Both the position numbers and the translations under genes were made by a program. Below, in pieces: positions 1-8,054 of a stretch of 64,000 bases of DNA (its first letter is position 1; every line of letters begins with the position of its first letter). Origin of the DNA: DASSSY01 sp035708205 (GTDB taxonomy: Bacteria; Bacteroidota; Bacteroidia; Chitinophagales; Chitinophagaceae); assembly GCA_035708205.1 (NCBI GenBank), contig DASSSY010000004.1:186001-250000 (forward strand). The letters run 5' to 3'. The notes below the pieces were generated by a model. That model ran no database searches, had not been told where the DNA came from, and worked only from the letters and a program-made list of their open reading frames with translations.

Positions 1-296
1 CCGGCTTTGTCATACAGGCCTAAAACGCCAATGCCCAAAGCATCGCCTTCGGGCAATTTATTGCGCATTACGGGCATATCGAAAGAAACGGTGCCGCTTT
101 GGTAAGGATTGTCAGATACCGTGTACCATTGGCTCCTGAAGTTGGCAGATGCGCGCCAGTCCGTTTCAATCAAACCGGTTTGTGCCGGGTTTAAGGTTAA
201 AGGGGAGGAAAAATATTGCGAAAAGTGAACATCCTGAGCCATGCCAGTCATGGAAATACCCCCGGTTAGCAAAATACCAAGTAATAATTTTTTCAT
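1..296 (-). CDS. PorP/SprF family type IX secretion membrane protein, 5' part only
   Basis: The gene starts at 296 and runs off the left edge, so only about the first 98 residues are visible. Residues 1-20 form a signal peptide ending in MAQ. It is followed at once by VHFSQYFSSPLTLNPAQTG, the opening signature of the PorP/SprF family (usual form: PHFSQ, then P, LNPA, G). Members are outer-membrane beta-barrels of the T9SS, and one of them binds the attachment-complex protein PorE; others are stand-alone paralogues, often beside gliding or adhesin genes. The T9SS cargo elsewhere in the window fits. Which paralogue this is cannot be told, because the rest and its neighbours lie outside. Confidence 0.85.
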   Translation of the reverse strand, partial: MKKLLLGILLTGGISMTGMAQDVHFSQYFSSPLTLNPAQTGLIETDWRASANFRSQWYTVSDNPYQSGTVSFDMPVMRNKLPEGDALGIGVLGLYDKA

Positions 297-593
297 CTTT
301 AAATGGAGTTTGATAATGTCAAAACCTACTTTTTTGCAAATCTGATTTAAACATTGCTGTTTCGAGCAAAGTCTTAAGACAAATGCCCTGAAAAGCTTAT
401 GTTTTGTAAAAGATTTTACCTAATAGCAGCACAATGTAAAGCAAATATAGGAACTATACAATAAGACGGCATTTTTTTTTTTATGGTTGGCTTTTTTATC
501 GGCTTTTCACGGAATTTTCATCCATATTATTTTTAATTTTAGTTTTAAACAAAATATGCCGAACTTTATTGTCAGTATATCAAAAACATCAGT
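297..593. other. A+T-rich divergent intergenic region
   Basis: This stretch separates the leftward PorP/SprF gene from the rightward DUF4294 gene, so it should hold both promoters. It is rich in A and T, with a long T tract at 472-482. I see no gene, RNA or repeat in it. Confidence 0.4.
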
Positions 594-1244
594 GTGAAAC
601 CGTTTATGCTCATATTAATCCTTTGGCTTGGCCTAGGGGTTTGGCAGCCACAGCAGGGTAATGCGCAAACGACCCCGGATAGCGCCCACCATAAAATTAT
701 GACGGGCGGTATTGTTGTGGGCCGGGACACCTTTCCTTTTTCCTATCTGCCCATGGTCTTTATAGAGGATAGGCTCAGCCCTCAGCAAAGGGCCTATTGG
801 GATAATCTGCGCTATAATGTGGCTAAAGTTTACCCCTACGCTGTTACCGCGGCTTATGTGTTGAAAAAGGTTGATGAGGAACTGGATATCCGTACCAAAA
901 AGAAAACCAGGAAGGCTTATATTAAAGCTACTCAGAAAGCATTGAATGACCGGTTCAAAGATGAATTGAAAAACCTGACCATTACTCAAGGGAAAATTCT
1001 GGTCAAACTGATCAACCGGGAAACGGGAAGAGATTGTTACGACGTTATTAAAGAACTGCGGGGAGGCCTCAATGCCCGCATATTTCAGACTATGGCCTTT
1101 TTGTTTGACAATAATCTTAAGGAACAATATGATCCCTATGGCAAAGATCGCGATATTGAAACAATAGTTCAGGAAATAGAGGCCAAGAACTATTATCGCT
1201 ATCAAAGCAATATTATGGAACAGCGTGCTGGTATGACCAAATAA
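594..1244 (+). CDS. DUF4294 domain-containing exported protein
   Basis: The product has 216 residues, and its start is GTG because no in-frame ATG lies upstream. Residues 1-25 form a signal peptide ending in NAQ. The remainder, from about residue 36 (GGIVVGRDTFPF) to about 205, matches the DUF4294 family as I know it, including the highly charged helical middle and the Y-P-Y-A motif. The family is confined to Bacteroidota and has no established function; a periplasmic location is inferred from the signal. It lies 77 bases upstream of bshB1, which has its own -7 box in the gap, so the two need not be co-transcribed. Confidence 0.75.
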   Translation: MKPFMLILILWLGLGVWQPQQGNAQTTPDSAHHKIMTGGIVVGRDTFPFSYLPMVFIEDRLSPQQRAYWDNLRYNVAKVYPYAVTAAYVLKKVDEELDIRTKKKTRKAYIKATQKALNDRFKDELKNLTITQGKILVKLINRETGRDCYDVIKELRGGLNARIFQTMAFLFDNNLKEQYDPYGKDRDIETIVQEIEAKNYYRYQSNIMEQRAGMTK

Positions 1245-1282
1245 CCTTCACCGGCCCGGCAGCATATAAGGGCTCATTTTCG

Positions 1283-1290
1283 TACCTTTG
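1283..1290 (+). promoter_or_regulatory. -7 promoter box for bshB1
   Basis: TACCTTTG matches the Bacteroidota -7 consensus TANNTTTG and lies 31 bases before the bshB1 ATG. No clear TTTG -33 box is present at the expected distance. Confidence 0.5.
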
Positions 1291-1321
1291 CCCTCTCAAG
1301 ATCAATTATTTTCTTGCTTCT

Positions 1322-2053
1322 ATGAAGTTACATATTTTAGCCATTGGTGTCCATCCTGACGACGTGGAGTTGGGTTGTGGCGGATTGCTTTTAAAGCATG
1401 CCCTGAAAGGACAAAAGACGGGTATTTTAGATTTAACGCAGGGAGAAATGGGGACACGCGGTACGATCGATACGCGTTACGCGGAAGCAGAGGCCGCAGC
1501 CCGGGTATTAAAGGCCGCCGTCCGGGAAAACCTTAAAATGCGGGATGGCTTTTTTGTTAACGATGAGGCGCATCAGGTAAAAATTATTGAAGCTTTGCGT
1601 CGCTACCGCCCCGATATTGTTTTGGCCAACGCGCTAAGCGACCGGCACCCCGACCATGGCCGTGCGGGAAAACTGATTGCCGATGCCTGTTTTTTAAGCG
1701 GTCTCCGAAAGGTGGAAACTTCGGATCGTGGTCGTCCGCAGGAAGCCTGGCGTCCTAAAATGGTGTTCCATTACATTCAGGATGTTTTTCGGGAACCGGA
1801 CATTATTGTGGATATTTCAGACATTTATGAACAAAAAATGGACGCTATCCGTTGTTATGGCACGCAGTTCCTATCTCAGGGCAGTGATGATCCCATGACC
1901 TATATCTCCCGGTCCGGCTTTCTGGAGCATGTCCGGGCCAGGGATTTTGATATGGGGCATCGTATTGGTGTCAAATATGGCGAAGGCTTTACCTGTCAAC
2001 GTAATATCGGGATAACGGATTTAGACCGGATGATTTATCCTGAGTTTCCATAA
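1322..2053 (+). CDS. bshB1: N-acetylglucosaminyl-malate deacetylase (bacillithiol biosynthesis)
   Basis: A 243-residue PIG-L/LmbE-family zinc deacetylase. The metal and catalytic motif HPDD is at residues 11-14, followed by VELGCGG, and the second metal-binding histidine lies in DRHPDHG near residue 107. The TQGEMGTRG stretch and the length are those of BshB1, which removes the acetyl group from GlcNAc-malate in the cytoplasm to give GlcN-malate, the second step of bacillithiol synthesis. Bacillithiol is a known low-molecular-weight thiol of Bacteroidota. The genes bshA and bshC are not in the window. A different PIG-L deacetylase is possible but less likely given these motifs. Confidence 0.9.
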   Translation: MKLHILAIGVHPDDVELGCGGLLLKHALKGQKTGILDLTQGEMGTRGTIDTRYAEAEAAARVLKAAVRENLKMRDGFFVNDEAHQVKIIEALRRYRPDIVLANALSDRHPDHGRAGKLIADACFLSGLRKVETSDRGRPQEAWRPKMVFHYIQDVFREPDIIVDISDIYEQKMDAIRCYGTQFLSQGSDDPMTYISRSGFLEHVRARDFDMGHRIGVKYGEGFTCQRNIGITDLDRMIYPEFP

Positions 2054-2078
2054 CATAAGAAATTTTGTAGAAATAAAT

Positions 2079-2109
2079 TTTGTAATTAAAAAATAAAGCT
2101 GCACCTTTG
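2079..2109 (+). promoter_or_regulatory. Promoter of the rpmB-rpmG-DUF4295 operon
   Basis: A -33 box TTTG (2079-2082) and a near-consensus -7 box CACCTTTG (2102-2109) are separated by 19 bases, the Bacteroidota spacing. The predicted transcript starts around 2115, just ahead of the rpmB ATG at 2131. This rules out the upstream TTG at 2107 as the rpmB start. Confidence 0.65.
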
Positions 2110-2130
2110 CAGTCCTTAAAAAATATTGTC

Positions 2131-2367
2131 ATGGCTCGTGTATGTCAGGTAACAGGCAAAAAGCCTTTAACCGGAAATAAAGTTTGCTTTTCAAATAAAA
2201 AGAATAAACGTCGCTTTTTACCCAACCTACAGGTAAAGCGTTTTTATCTGCCTGAAGAAGATCGCTGGATTACGATGAAGGTGTCTTCAGACGCTATTCG
2301 TACCATTAATAAAAAAGGTCTTCTGGCGGTTGTTAATGAGCTACGGGCACAAGGACAAGCAATCTAA
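2131..2367 (+). CDS. rpmB: 50S ribosomal protein bL28
   Basis: A 78-residue protein beginning MARVCQVTGKKP, followed by GNKVCFSNKKNKRRFLPNLQ, the typical bL28 N-terminal half. I start it at the ATG at 2131, not the in-frame TTG at 2107, because the TTG lies in the promoter and homologues begin MA-CQ-TGK. It is a structural protein of the large ribosomal subunit. It heads a compact operon with rpmG (27-base gap) and a DUF4295 gene. Confidence 0.97.
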   Translation: MARVCQVTGKKPLTGNKVCFSNKKNKRRFLPNLQVKRFYLPEEDRWITMKVSSDAIRTINKKGLLAVVNELRAQGQAI

Positions 2368-2394
2368 TTTTTAATTTTATAATTCTCATTCAAA

Positions 2395-2577
2395 ATGGCT
2401 AAGAAAGGAAACCGCGTTCAGGTGATTTTGGAATGTACCGAGCATAAAGCTAGCGGAATGCCGGGCACCAGCCGTTATATCACCTCTAAGAATAAGAAGA
2501 ATACACCGGAACGTATTGAATTAAAAAAATACAATCCTATTCTTAAAAAAGTAACTGTTCACAAAGAGATCAAGTAA
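2395..2577 (+). CDS. rpmG: 50S ribosomal protein bL33
   Basis: A 60-residue basic protein. It has the bL33 opening (MAKKGNRVQVILECTEH), the TSRYITSKNKKNTPERIELKK core and the expected length. The paired zinc cysteines of one bL33 type are absent (only one cysteine, in LECTEH), so this is the zinc-independent form. It lies between rpmB and the DUF4295 gene on one transcript, the conserved Bacteroidota order. Confidence 0.96.
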   Translation: MAKKGNRVQVILECTEHKASGMPGTSRYITSKNKKNTPERIELKKYNPILKKVTVHKEIK

Positions 2578-2613
2578 GCCTGCTTACTTTTGATCTCCTA
2601 AAATCTTTTTATC

Positions 2614-2784
2614 ATGGCTAAAGTAGCAAAAACCGCTATCAAGAAAGGGGCGAAAGACGAAAATTCAAAGAATTTTACCAAGGTTATTAAAACCGTTCGC
2701 AACCCTAAAACCGGCGCTTATTCTTTTAAGGAAGGCATCGTACATAAAGATAAGATTAAAGACTTTTTAGCTGAGAATAAGTAA
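2614..2784 (+). CDS. DUF4295 small basic protein, probably the Bacteroidota ribosomal protein bL38
   Basis: A 56-residue lysine-rich protein beginning MAKVAKTAIKKGAKDE and containing FTKVIKTVRNPKTGAYSFKE, which is the DUF4295 core. It is the third gene of the rpmB-rpmG operon, 36 bases after rpmG and directly before a terminator. As I recall, a cryo-EM structure of the Flavobacterium johnsoniae ribosome assigned a new Bacteroidota-specific large-subunit protein (bL38) to this family; the operon position and charge agree. The DUF4295 match is clear to me; the bL38 equivalence is from memory. Confidence 0.85.
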   Translation: MAKVAKTAIKKGAKDENSKNFTKVIKTVRNPKTGAYSFKEGIVHKDKIKDFLAENK

Positions 2785-2802
2785 TTCTCTGTAAGTTTTA
2801 TT

Positions 2803-2845
2803 CAAGATCGGATACCTGCAAAAGGCATCCGATCTTGTTATTTTT
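2803..2845 (+). terminator. Terminator of the rpmB operon
   Basis: A hairpin with an 11-base perfect stem (CAAGATCGGAT against ATCCGATCTTG) and a small loop is followed by a T-rich run, 18 bases after the DUF4295 stop. Confidence 0.8.
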
Positions 2846-3096
2846 ATATTGCCGCATGGTACCGGTAAGTGACGATTTCATGACCGGGTTAAGCTGCGGC
2901 TTGAATTTACAGGCCACTTGGGCAGTAATACCGTTTAGATATTTATTTGACATGATAACTTTTTATCACTCTATCTAAAATCGGTCCCTTTGTTACTTGA
3001 TGCCATATAATTGTCGAAATAGTATAAATTATAAATAGTTGGTTGAAGAGGAATTTCGATAAAGAGTGAAATTGCTGGTCCTCGTAGGTGGCCGGC
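2846..3096. other. Intergenic region with no recognised feature
   Basis: It lies between the rpmB operon terminator and the end of the leftward rnc gene. A 66-codon frame on the minus strand enters it from within rnc, but its composition and lack of start signals speak against a gene. I see nothing else. Confidence 0.4.
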
Positions 3097-3849
3097 CTAA
3101 TCAGGGTATACTTCACTTTTCCTGCTTTTGCTTGGCTGATCAAGCTTTTCTAAAGCGGCTTTAGCGGCAAATTGGCTGGCTTCTTTCTTGGAATAGCCGG
3201 ATGCCCTTGCGATCTCTTCTTCGTCCGCCAAAATGCCTACCGTAAACACTTTTCTGCCAGCCTCTGCGGATTCGGAAAAGGTTACAAATTCCAACTCCCG
3301 GTTATTTTTCTGCGCCCAGGAATAAAGCTTGTTTTTAAAGTTATAATCAGTATGCTCCAGTTCGTCTATATTGATATAAGGGTCAAGGATTCGGGTCAGC
3401 AGGAATTTTTGGGTTTTTTCGAAACCGGCATCAAGATAAACTGCTCCCACAAAAGCTTCTAAGGCATTACCGAAGATCTGGCTTCGGCGCAGCAGCCTGT
3501 CAGACTGGTTAAATTTAAGTAGCTTTTGCAGACCCATCTTTCTGGCGATGTCATTTAAAGAGTTCCGGCTGACGATTTTAGAACGCATTTCCGTCAGATA
3601 GCCTTCATCCCGAAGAGGATATTTTTTGAATAAATACTCGCCGACAACGGCCCCAATAAAGGCATCGCCCAAATATTCCAAACGTTCATTATTGGCTGCG
3701 GTCTGGTCGTTAATCGACCGGTGCGTGAGCGCGGTAATATAATAGGTAAGATAGCGGGGGCGGAACCCCATTAAATTTTTTAACGCTTTCCGCAAAGCTT
3801 TTTCTTCCTTTGAGGAAAAAGAAGGCAGATGATAATCAGAGGCTCTCAC
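3097..3849 (-). CDS. rnc: Ribonuclease III
   Basis: A 250-residue double-strand RNA endonuclease acting in rRNA processing and RNA decay. The signature NERLEYLGD is at residues 54-62 (E55, E58 and D62 in the catalytic metal site), the second catalytic segment GNALEAFVGAVYLD is at 127-140, and a C-terminal dsRNA-binding domain ends in KKEASQFAAKAALEKL near 222-237. The residue matching Escherichia coli D114 is N128 here, while the adjacent E117 equivalent (E131) is kept. The order acpP-fabF-rnc, all on the minus strand with a 13-base gap after fabF, is common in Bacteroidota. Confidence 0.95.
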   Translation of the reverse strand: MRASDYHLPSFSSKEEKALRKALKNLMGFRPRYLTYYITALTHRSINDQTAANNERLEYLGDAFIGAVVGEYLFKKYPLRDEGYLTEMRSKIVSRNSLNDIARKMGLQKLLKFNQSDRLLRRSQIFGNALEAFVGAVYLDAGFEKTQKFLLTRILDPYINIDELEHTDYNFKNKLYSWAQKNNRELEFVTFSESAEAGRKVFTVGILADEEEIARASGYSKKEASQFAAKAALEKLDQPSKSRKSEVYPD

Positions 3850-3862
3850 GCATATAAGAGAA

Positions 3863-5122
3863 TTAGTCTTCCAACTTTTTAAAGACTACGGAAGCGTTAT
3901 GACCGCCAAAGCCAAAAGTATTGCTGATGGCCGTACGAACGGTCCGTTTCTGAGCTTTATGGAAGGTTAAGTTTAATTTAGGATCAAATGCCGGATCGTC
4001 GGTAAAATGGTTGATGGTTGGCGGAACAATATCATTCTTTACGGAAAGAATGGAAGCTACGGCCTCAACAGCACCTGCGGCACCTAACAGATGCCCGGTC
4101 ATGGACTTGGTAGAGCTGATGTTCAGATCATAAGCGGCCTCGCCGAATACCTTTTGAATAGCTGTAATTTCAGCAACGTCACCAATAGGTGTTGACGTTC
4201 CATGGACGTTGATGTAATCGATGTCTTCGGGCTTTAAAGCGGCATCTGATAACGCGGCGTTCATGACGTTAATGACCCCGAGACCCTCAGGATGCGGTGC
4301 CGTAAGATGATAAGCGTCCGCGCTCATACCCCCGCCGACAATTTCGCAAATGATATTGGCCCCTCGCTTTTTGGCATGTTCATATTCTTCAAGAATAACG
4401 CATGCTCCACCCTCACCCAGAACAAAGCCGTCACGGTCCAGATCAAAAGGACGGCTGGCTGTTTTAGGGTCGTCATTACGTTCTGACAAGGCTTTCATGG
4501 CGTTAAAGCCACCAATGCCCGATTGCGTAACCACAGCTTCGGATCCGCCCGTAACAAATGCGTCCGCTTTGCCGAGGCGTATATAGGTCATAGCGTCAAT
4601 CAGTCCATGCGTTGAAGAGGCACAGGCGCTTACTGTGGCAAAGTTAGGGCCGCGGAAGCCATATCTCATGGAAATATGGCCGGCAGCAATATCTAAGATA
4701 AGCTTGGGAATAAAGAAAGGATTGAAACGAGGCGTACCGTCGCCTTTATTGAAATTGGTCATTTCCTCAATAAAGGTGATCATCCCGCCAATACCGGATG
4801 ACCAGATCACGCCAACACGGTCTCTGTCAATGCCCTCTTCCGTTAGCTTTGCCTGGTTGATGGCTTCTTCAGCCGCTACCATAGCGATCTGCGAGTAACG
4901 GTCCATTCTTTTGGCATCTTTTCTGTCCATGTAATCCTGGACGTCAAAATCCTTAAGCTCGCAAGCAAACCGGGTTTTGAACTTAGATGCGTCAAATTGT
5001 TTAATGAAGTCGGCGCCTGATACGCCATTGAGTAATGCGTTCCAATATTCAGATACATTATTGCCTATGGGTGTCAGGGCGCCGAGCCCCGTTACAACAA
5101 CACGTTTTAACGGTAGGTTCAT
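3863..5122 (-). CDS. fabF: 3-oxoacyl-[acyl-carrier-protein] synthase II
   Basis: A 419-residue condensing enzyme of type II fatty acid synthesis. It elongates acyl-ACP with malonyl-ACP in the cytoplasm. The Cys-His-His triad is visible: C167 in VSACASSTHG, a His in NVHGTSTPIGD and a His in SMTGHLLGAAG. The C-terminal NTFGFGGHNASV motif is intact and the length is normal. It lies between acpP, 57 bases upstream, and rnc, 13 bases downstream, so acpP-fabF-rnc is probably one transcript. Confidence 0.97.
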   Translation of the reverse strand: MNLPLKRVVVTGLGALTPIGNNVSEYWNALLNGVSGADFIKQFDASKFKTRFACELKDFDVQDYMDRKDAKRMDRYSQIAMVAAEEAINQAKLTEEGIDRDRVGVIWSSGIGGMITFIEEMTNFNKGDGTPRFNPFFIPKLILDIAAGHISMRYGFRGPNFATVSACASSTHGLIDAMTYIRLGKADAFVTGGSEAVVTQSGIGGFNAMKALSERNDDPKTASRPFDLDRDGFVLGEGGACVILEEYEHAKKRGANIICEIVGGGMSADAYHLTAPHPEGLGVINVMNAALSDAALKPEDIDYINVHGTSTPIGDVAEITAIQKVFGEAAYDLNISSTKSMTGHLLGAAGAVEAVASILSVKNDIVPPTINHFTDDPAFDPKLNLTFHKAQKRTVRTAISNTFGFGGHNASVVFKKLED

Positions 5123-5179
5123 TTAAACAATTTAATTTTCGTATTCTGGTATTTGTGTAACAATCCTGTTCCAGGAAAA

Positions 5180-5416
5180 TTACTTTACATGTTCCTCCAG
5201 ATAGGAAACAGCTTGTCCAACACTGCCGATGTTCTCAGCCTGGTCATCGGGGATGGAAATGTTGAATTCTTTTTCAAATTCCATCATTAATTCTACGGTG
5301 TCTAGGGAGTCTGCTCCCAGATCGTTAGTAAAGCTCGCTTCAGGAGTTACTTCAGATTCGTCAACGCCTAATTTGTCAACGATGATTTTTTTTACGCGAT
5401 TCGCAATTTCTGACAT
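5180..5416 (-). CDS. acpP: Acyl carrier protein
   Basis: A 78-residue acidic helical protein. The phosphopantetheine attachment serine is S37 in DLGADSLDTVELMM. It carries the growing acyl chain for fatty acid synthesis and supplies FabF, encoded directly downstream. No ribosomal or transferase gene is attached upstream, so acpP heads the operon. On the minus strand a TATTTTTG box at 5442-5449 resembles a -7 element 26 bases before the ATG, but I see no well-spaced -33 box. Confidence 0.97.
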   Translation of the reverse strand: MSEIANRVKKIIVDKLGVDESEVTPEASFTNDLGADSLDTVELMMEFEKEFNISIPDDQAENIGSVGQAVSYLEEHVK

Positions 5417-5544
5417 TTTGTTGCAATTTAGTTAACTGCTGCAAAAATATACTTTTTCCCAAAACAATGAAATGTTTTTTGAAAGTATTGCAGTAATTAG
5501 TGGTTAAAAAATTAGAATAAAGTTTTTAATACAATCTAAAAATT

Positions 5545-5582
5545 AAAAGGAAGCCTTATTGCCATGTTTCTCAATAAGCTTT
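5545..5582 (-). terminator. Probable terminator of fumC
   Basis: Directly after the fumC stop, reading leftward, AGCTTATTG pairs with CAATAAGGCT (one bulge) across a 10-base loop and is followed by a T-rich stretch. The stem is moderate. Confidence 0.45.
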
Positions 5583-6977
5583 TTAAAGACCGACCATATC
5601 TTTGGGCACTACCCATTCGTCAAACTGCTCGGCGGTTAAATAGCCCGATTCGATAGCCGCTTCTTTAAGCGTTTGGCCGTTCCGGTGAGCATTCTGGGCA
5701 ATTTCAGCAGCCTTGTAATAGCCGATTTTAGGGTTCAGGGCGGTGACCAGCATCAAAGAGCTCTGAACATGTTTTTCAATATTCTTTTCAATGGGTTCAA
5801 TGCCAAGGGCGCAATGTTCGTTAAAAGAACGGCAGCCGTCACCGATCAATCGGGCGCTGTGTAAGAAATTATAGATCATCATGGGCTTGAACACGTTCAG
5901 TTCGAATTGCCCGGTAGCGCCCCCTATGTTGATGGCGACATCATTGCCCAGAACCTGTGCAGCGATCATGGTCAGCGCTTCACATTGTGTAGGATTAACT
6001 TTTCCCGGCATGATGGAAGAGCCCGGCTCGTTTGACGGAATACTGATCTCGCCAATGCCGGCACGCGGGCCTGAACTGAGCATCCGGATGTCATTGGCGA
6101 TTTTCATCAGGCTGACCGCAACGGTTTTCAAGGCCCCGTGGGCTTCTACGATTGCATCGTGTGCCGCAAGGGATTCAAACTTATTCGGTGCGGTAATAAA
6201 GGGCAGACCCGTAAGTTGCGCGATCTTTGCCGCAACGGCTTCGGCATAGCCTTTGGGCGTGTTGATGCCTGTACCAACGGCCGTACCGCCCAGCGCCAGT
6301 TCGCTTAAATGCGCCAGGGTGTTTTTAATGGCTTTGATGCCGTGGGTCAGCTGAGCGGCATAGCCGCTGATTTCCTGACCTAAGGTTAAAGGAGTAGCGT
6401 CCATGAAATGGGTGCGGCCGATCTTGACCACATGCATATACTTTTCCGCCTTTGCCTTCAGGGTATCTCTCAACATCTCAATACCCGGCAGGGTATTCTC
6501 CATCAGGATCTTATAGGCGGCAATGTGCATAGCCGTCGGGAAAGTATCGTTTGATGACTGCGATTTGTTGACATCATCGTTCGGGTGTAAAAATTTAGGT
6601 TTGTCTGACAATTGACCGCCATGCAGTACATGGCCCCGAAAAGCGATCACTTCGTTGACATTCATATTGGATTGCGTGCCGGAGCCTGTTTGCCAAACCA
6701 CCAAAGGAAATTCGTTATCTAATTTGTGATCCAGGATTTCATCACACACCCGGGCAATAAGGGTTGCTTTTTCTTCCGGTAAAACGCCCAGGTCCTGATT
6801 GGTCAGAGCCGCCGCCTTTTTTAGGTAAGCAAAGGCATGGATGATCTCTTTGGGCATTTTATTAATATCCCCGGCAATCTTGAAATTTTCAACGGAACGT
6901 TGGGTTTGTGCGCCATAGTAAGCCGTTGCCGGTACCTGGACTTCACCAAGGGTATCTTTCTCTATACGATAAGACAT
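5583..6977 (-). CDS. fumC: Class II fumarate hydratase
   Basis: A 464-residue enzyme that interconverts fumarate and malate in the TCA cycle. The superfamily signature GSSIMPGKVNP, with the catalytic serine loop, is present. So are the substrate-site motifs SGSGTQSNMNVNE (written here as TGSGTQSNMNVNE) and GRTHFMDATP. I start it at the ATG at 6977 (MSYRIEKDTLGEVQVP), as homologues do; an in-frame ATG 14 codons upstream would add an unmatched extension. No iron-sulfur cysteines, so it is the heat-stable class. It appears monocistronic. Confidence 0.96.
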   Translation of the reverse strand: MSYRIEKDTLGEVQVPATAYYGAQTQRSVENFKIAGDINKMPKEIIHAFAYLKKAAALTNQDLGVLPEEKATLIARVCDEILDHKLDNEFPLVVWQTGSGTQSNMNVNEVIAFRGHVLHGGQLSDKPKFLHPNDDVNKSQSSNDTFPTAMHIAAYKILMENTLPGIEMLRDTLKAKAEKYMHVVKIGRTHFMDATPLTLGQEISGYAAQLTHGIKAIKNTLAHLSELALGGTAVGTGINTPKGYAEAVAAKIAQLTGLPFITAPNKFESLAAHDAIVEAHGALKTVAVSLMKIANDIRMLSSGPRAGIGEISIPSNEPGSSIMPGKVNPTQCEALTMIAAQVLGNDVAINIGGATGQFELNVFKPMMIYNFLHSARLIGDGCRSFNEHCALGIEPIEKNIEKHVQSSLMLVTALNPKIGYYKAAEIAQNAHRNGQTLKEAAIESGYLTAEQFDEWVVPKDMVGL

Positions 6978-7174
6978 AAGAAAAGAAAATTTGGAATAAA
7001 GGATTAGAATTCGGTGCAAATGTAAGCCAAAATATCAAACCCTGTTAAGCGATTGAAATAGGATGATGGTATGAACAGAATTAAAATAAAGCATGAGTTC
7101 AACCAGGGTTCTCTCCTTTAAAAGGCGGATATTCAGACGGGACTGCTTAACTTGCAGCGTAAAAGGCATTTGGC

Positions 7175-7615
7175 ATGAATATCGCAATCATCAACGGCCC
7201 GAACCTTAATTTGCTGGGAACAAGAGAACCGGAAATTTACGGGAAGGTTAGCTTTGAGGACTTTCTGGAAGAATTGAAACAACGGTTTCCGGACATCGTA
7301 CTTTCTTATTTTCAAAGCAATGAAGAAGGCCGATTAATCTCAAAAATCCAGGAATTCCGTATATCGGGTTGTGAGGGAATTGTGATCAATGCCGCGGCAT
7401 ATAGCCATACCAGCATTGCTTTGGCGGACGTCCTTAAAGCTGTCGGGATTCCGGCTGTTGAGGTTCATATTTCCAATATCTTCGGTCGCGAAAGGTTCAG
7501 GCATCATTCTTATCTCTCTCCGGTTTGTAAAGGTGTTATTGCCGGCCTGGGATTAGAGGGCTATGCGCTGGCTGTGCAATATTTGTCGGATGGAAATAAG
7601 CGGCCGCTTCCTTAA
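7175..7615 (+). CDS. aroQ: Type II 3-dehydroquinate dehydratase
   Basis: A 146-residue dodecameric enzyme of the shikimate pathway (third step). It has the family opening NIAIINGPNLNLLGTREPEIYG with the catalytic tyrosine in the last triplet. The substrate loop is NAAAYSHTSIAL and the C-terminal HISNIFGRERFRHHSYLSP carries the conserved His and Arg. The length is typical. It stands alone on the plus strand and overlaps the end of the convergent DUF1634 gene by four bases. Confidence 0.96.
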   Translation: MNIAIINGPNLNLLGTREPEIYGKVSFEDFLEELKQRFPDIVLSYFQSNEEGRLISKIQEFRISGCEGIVINAAAYSHTSIALADVLKAVGIPAVEVHISNIFGRERFRHHSYLSPVCKGVIAGLGLEGYALAVQYLSDGNKRPLP

Positions 7616-7989
7616 CCTGCCGTGGCGCCGAGAATGGTGCTAAAAATGATGATCAGGAGGACAATTGAAGAAATGAGGGCATATAATTTGTCCTTTTCCC
7701 AAAGGAAGCCTATGATTGCCGAAATCACACGCATTACCGGTGTCAGGATGAGAAGCAATACCCCTAATGCCATGATGGAAAGGCTGTCGCCATGGCGAAG
7801 GCCCGAAAAAAAAGAGTCAAAATTAAAACCTTCCTGAACGAAGGTTGCATAGTGGACGGGTTGAGAGCCTTGTTGAAAAATAAAAAGAAATAATCCAATC
7901 AGCACAACCGACAGGGCGGTTAATACACCATAGCGAAGCAAATTTCCTAAAAAGAGCTGAAGGTCTTTGTCATTAAAGGATTTGGACAT
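7612..7989 (-). CDS. DUF1634 membrane protein
   Basis: A 125-residue protein with three predicted membrane helices (about residues 17-36, 70-90 and 99-121) and the family pattern around GLRHGDSLSIMALGVLLLILTPVMRV. I recognise it as DUF1634. Such genes usually sit directly beside a TauE/SafE sulfite or anion exporter and are thought to work with it. No TauE/SafE gene is nearby here, so its partner is either distant or missing. Its stop overlaps the aroQ stop on the other strand. Confidence 0.7.
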   Translation of the reverse strand: MSKSFNDKDLQLFLGNLLRYGVLTALSVVLIGLFLFIFQQGSQPVHYATFVQEGFNFDSFFSGLRHGDSLSIMALGVLLLILTPVMRVISAIIGFLWEKDKLYALISSIVLLIIIFSTILGATAG

Positions 7990-8054
7990 AGCACAAAAGT
8001 AATAAAAGGGAGCAATAGAGGCTCCCTTTCGTTTTCTTTTTATTTTAATGGTTT

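Noticed and set aside
633..1205. A 190-codon frame antisense to the DUF4294 gene
   Set aside because: It is a shadow of a well-supported coding frame; the sense frame has a signal peptide and a recognised domain.
2943..3143. A 66-codon open frame on the minus strand at the end of rnc
   Set aside because: It starts inside rnc in another frame, has no promoter or family resemblance, and its sequence looks like read-through of A+T-rich DNA.
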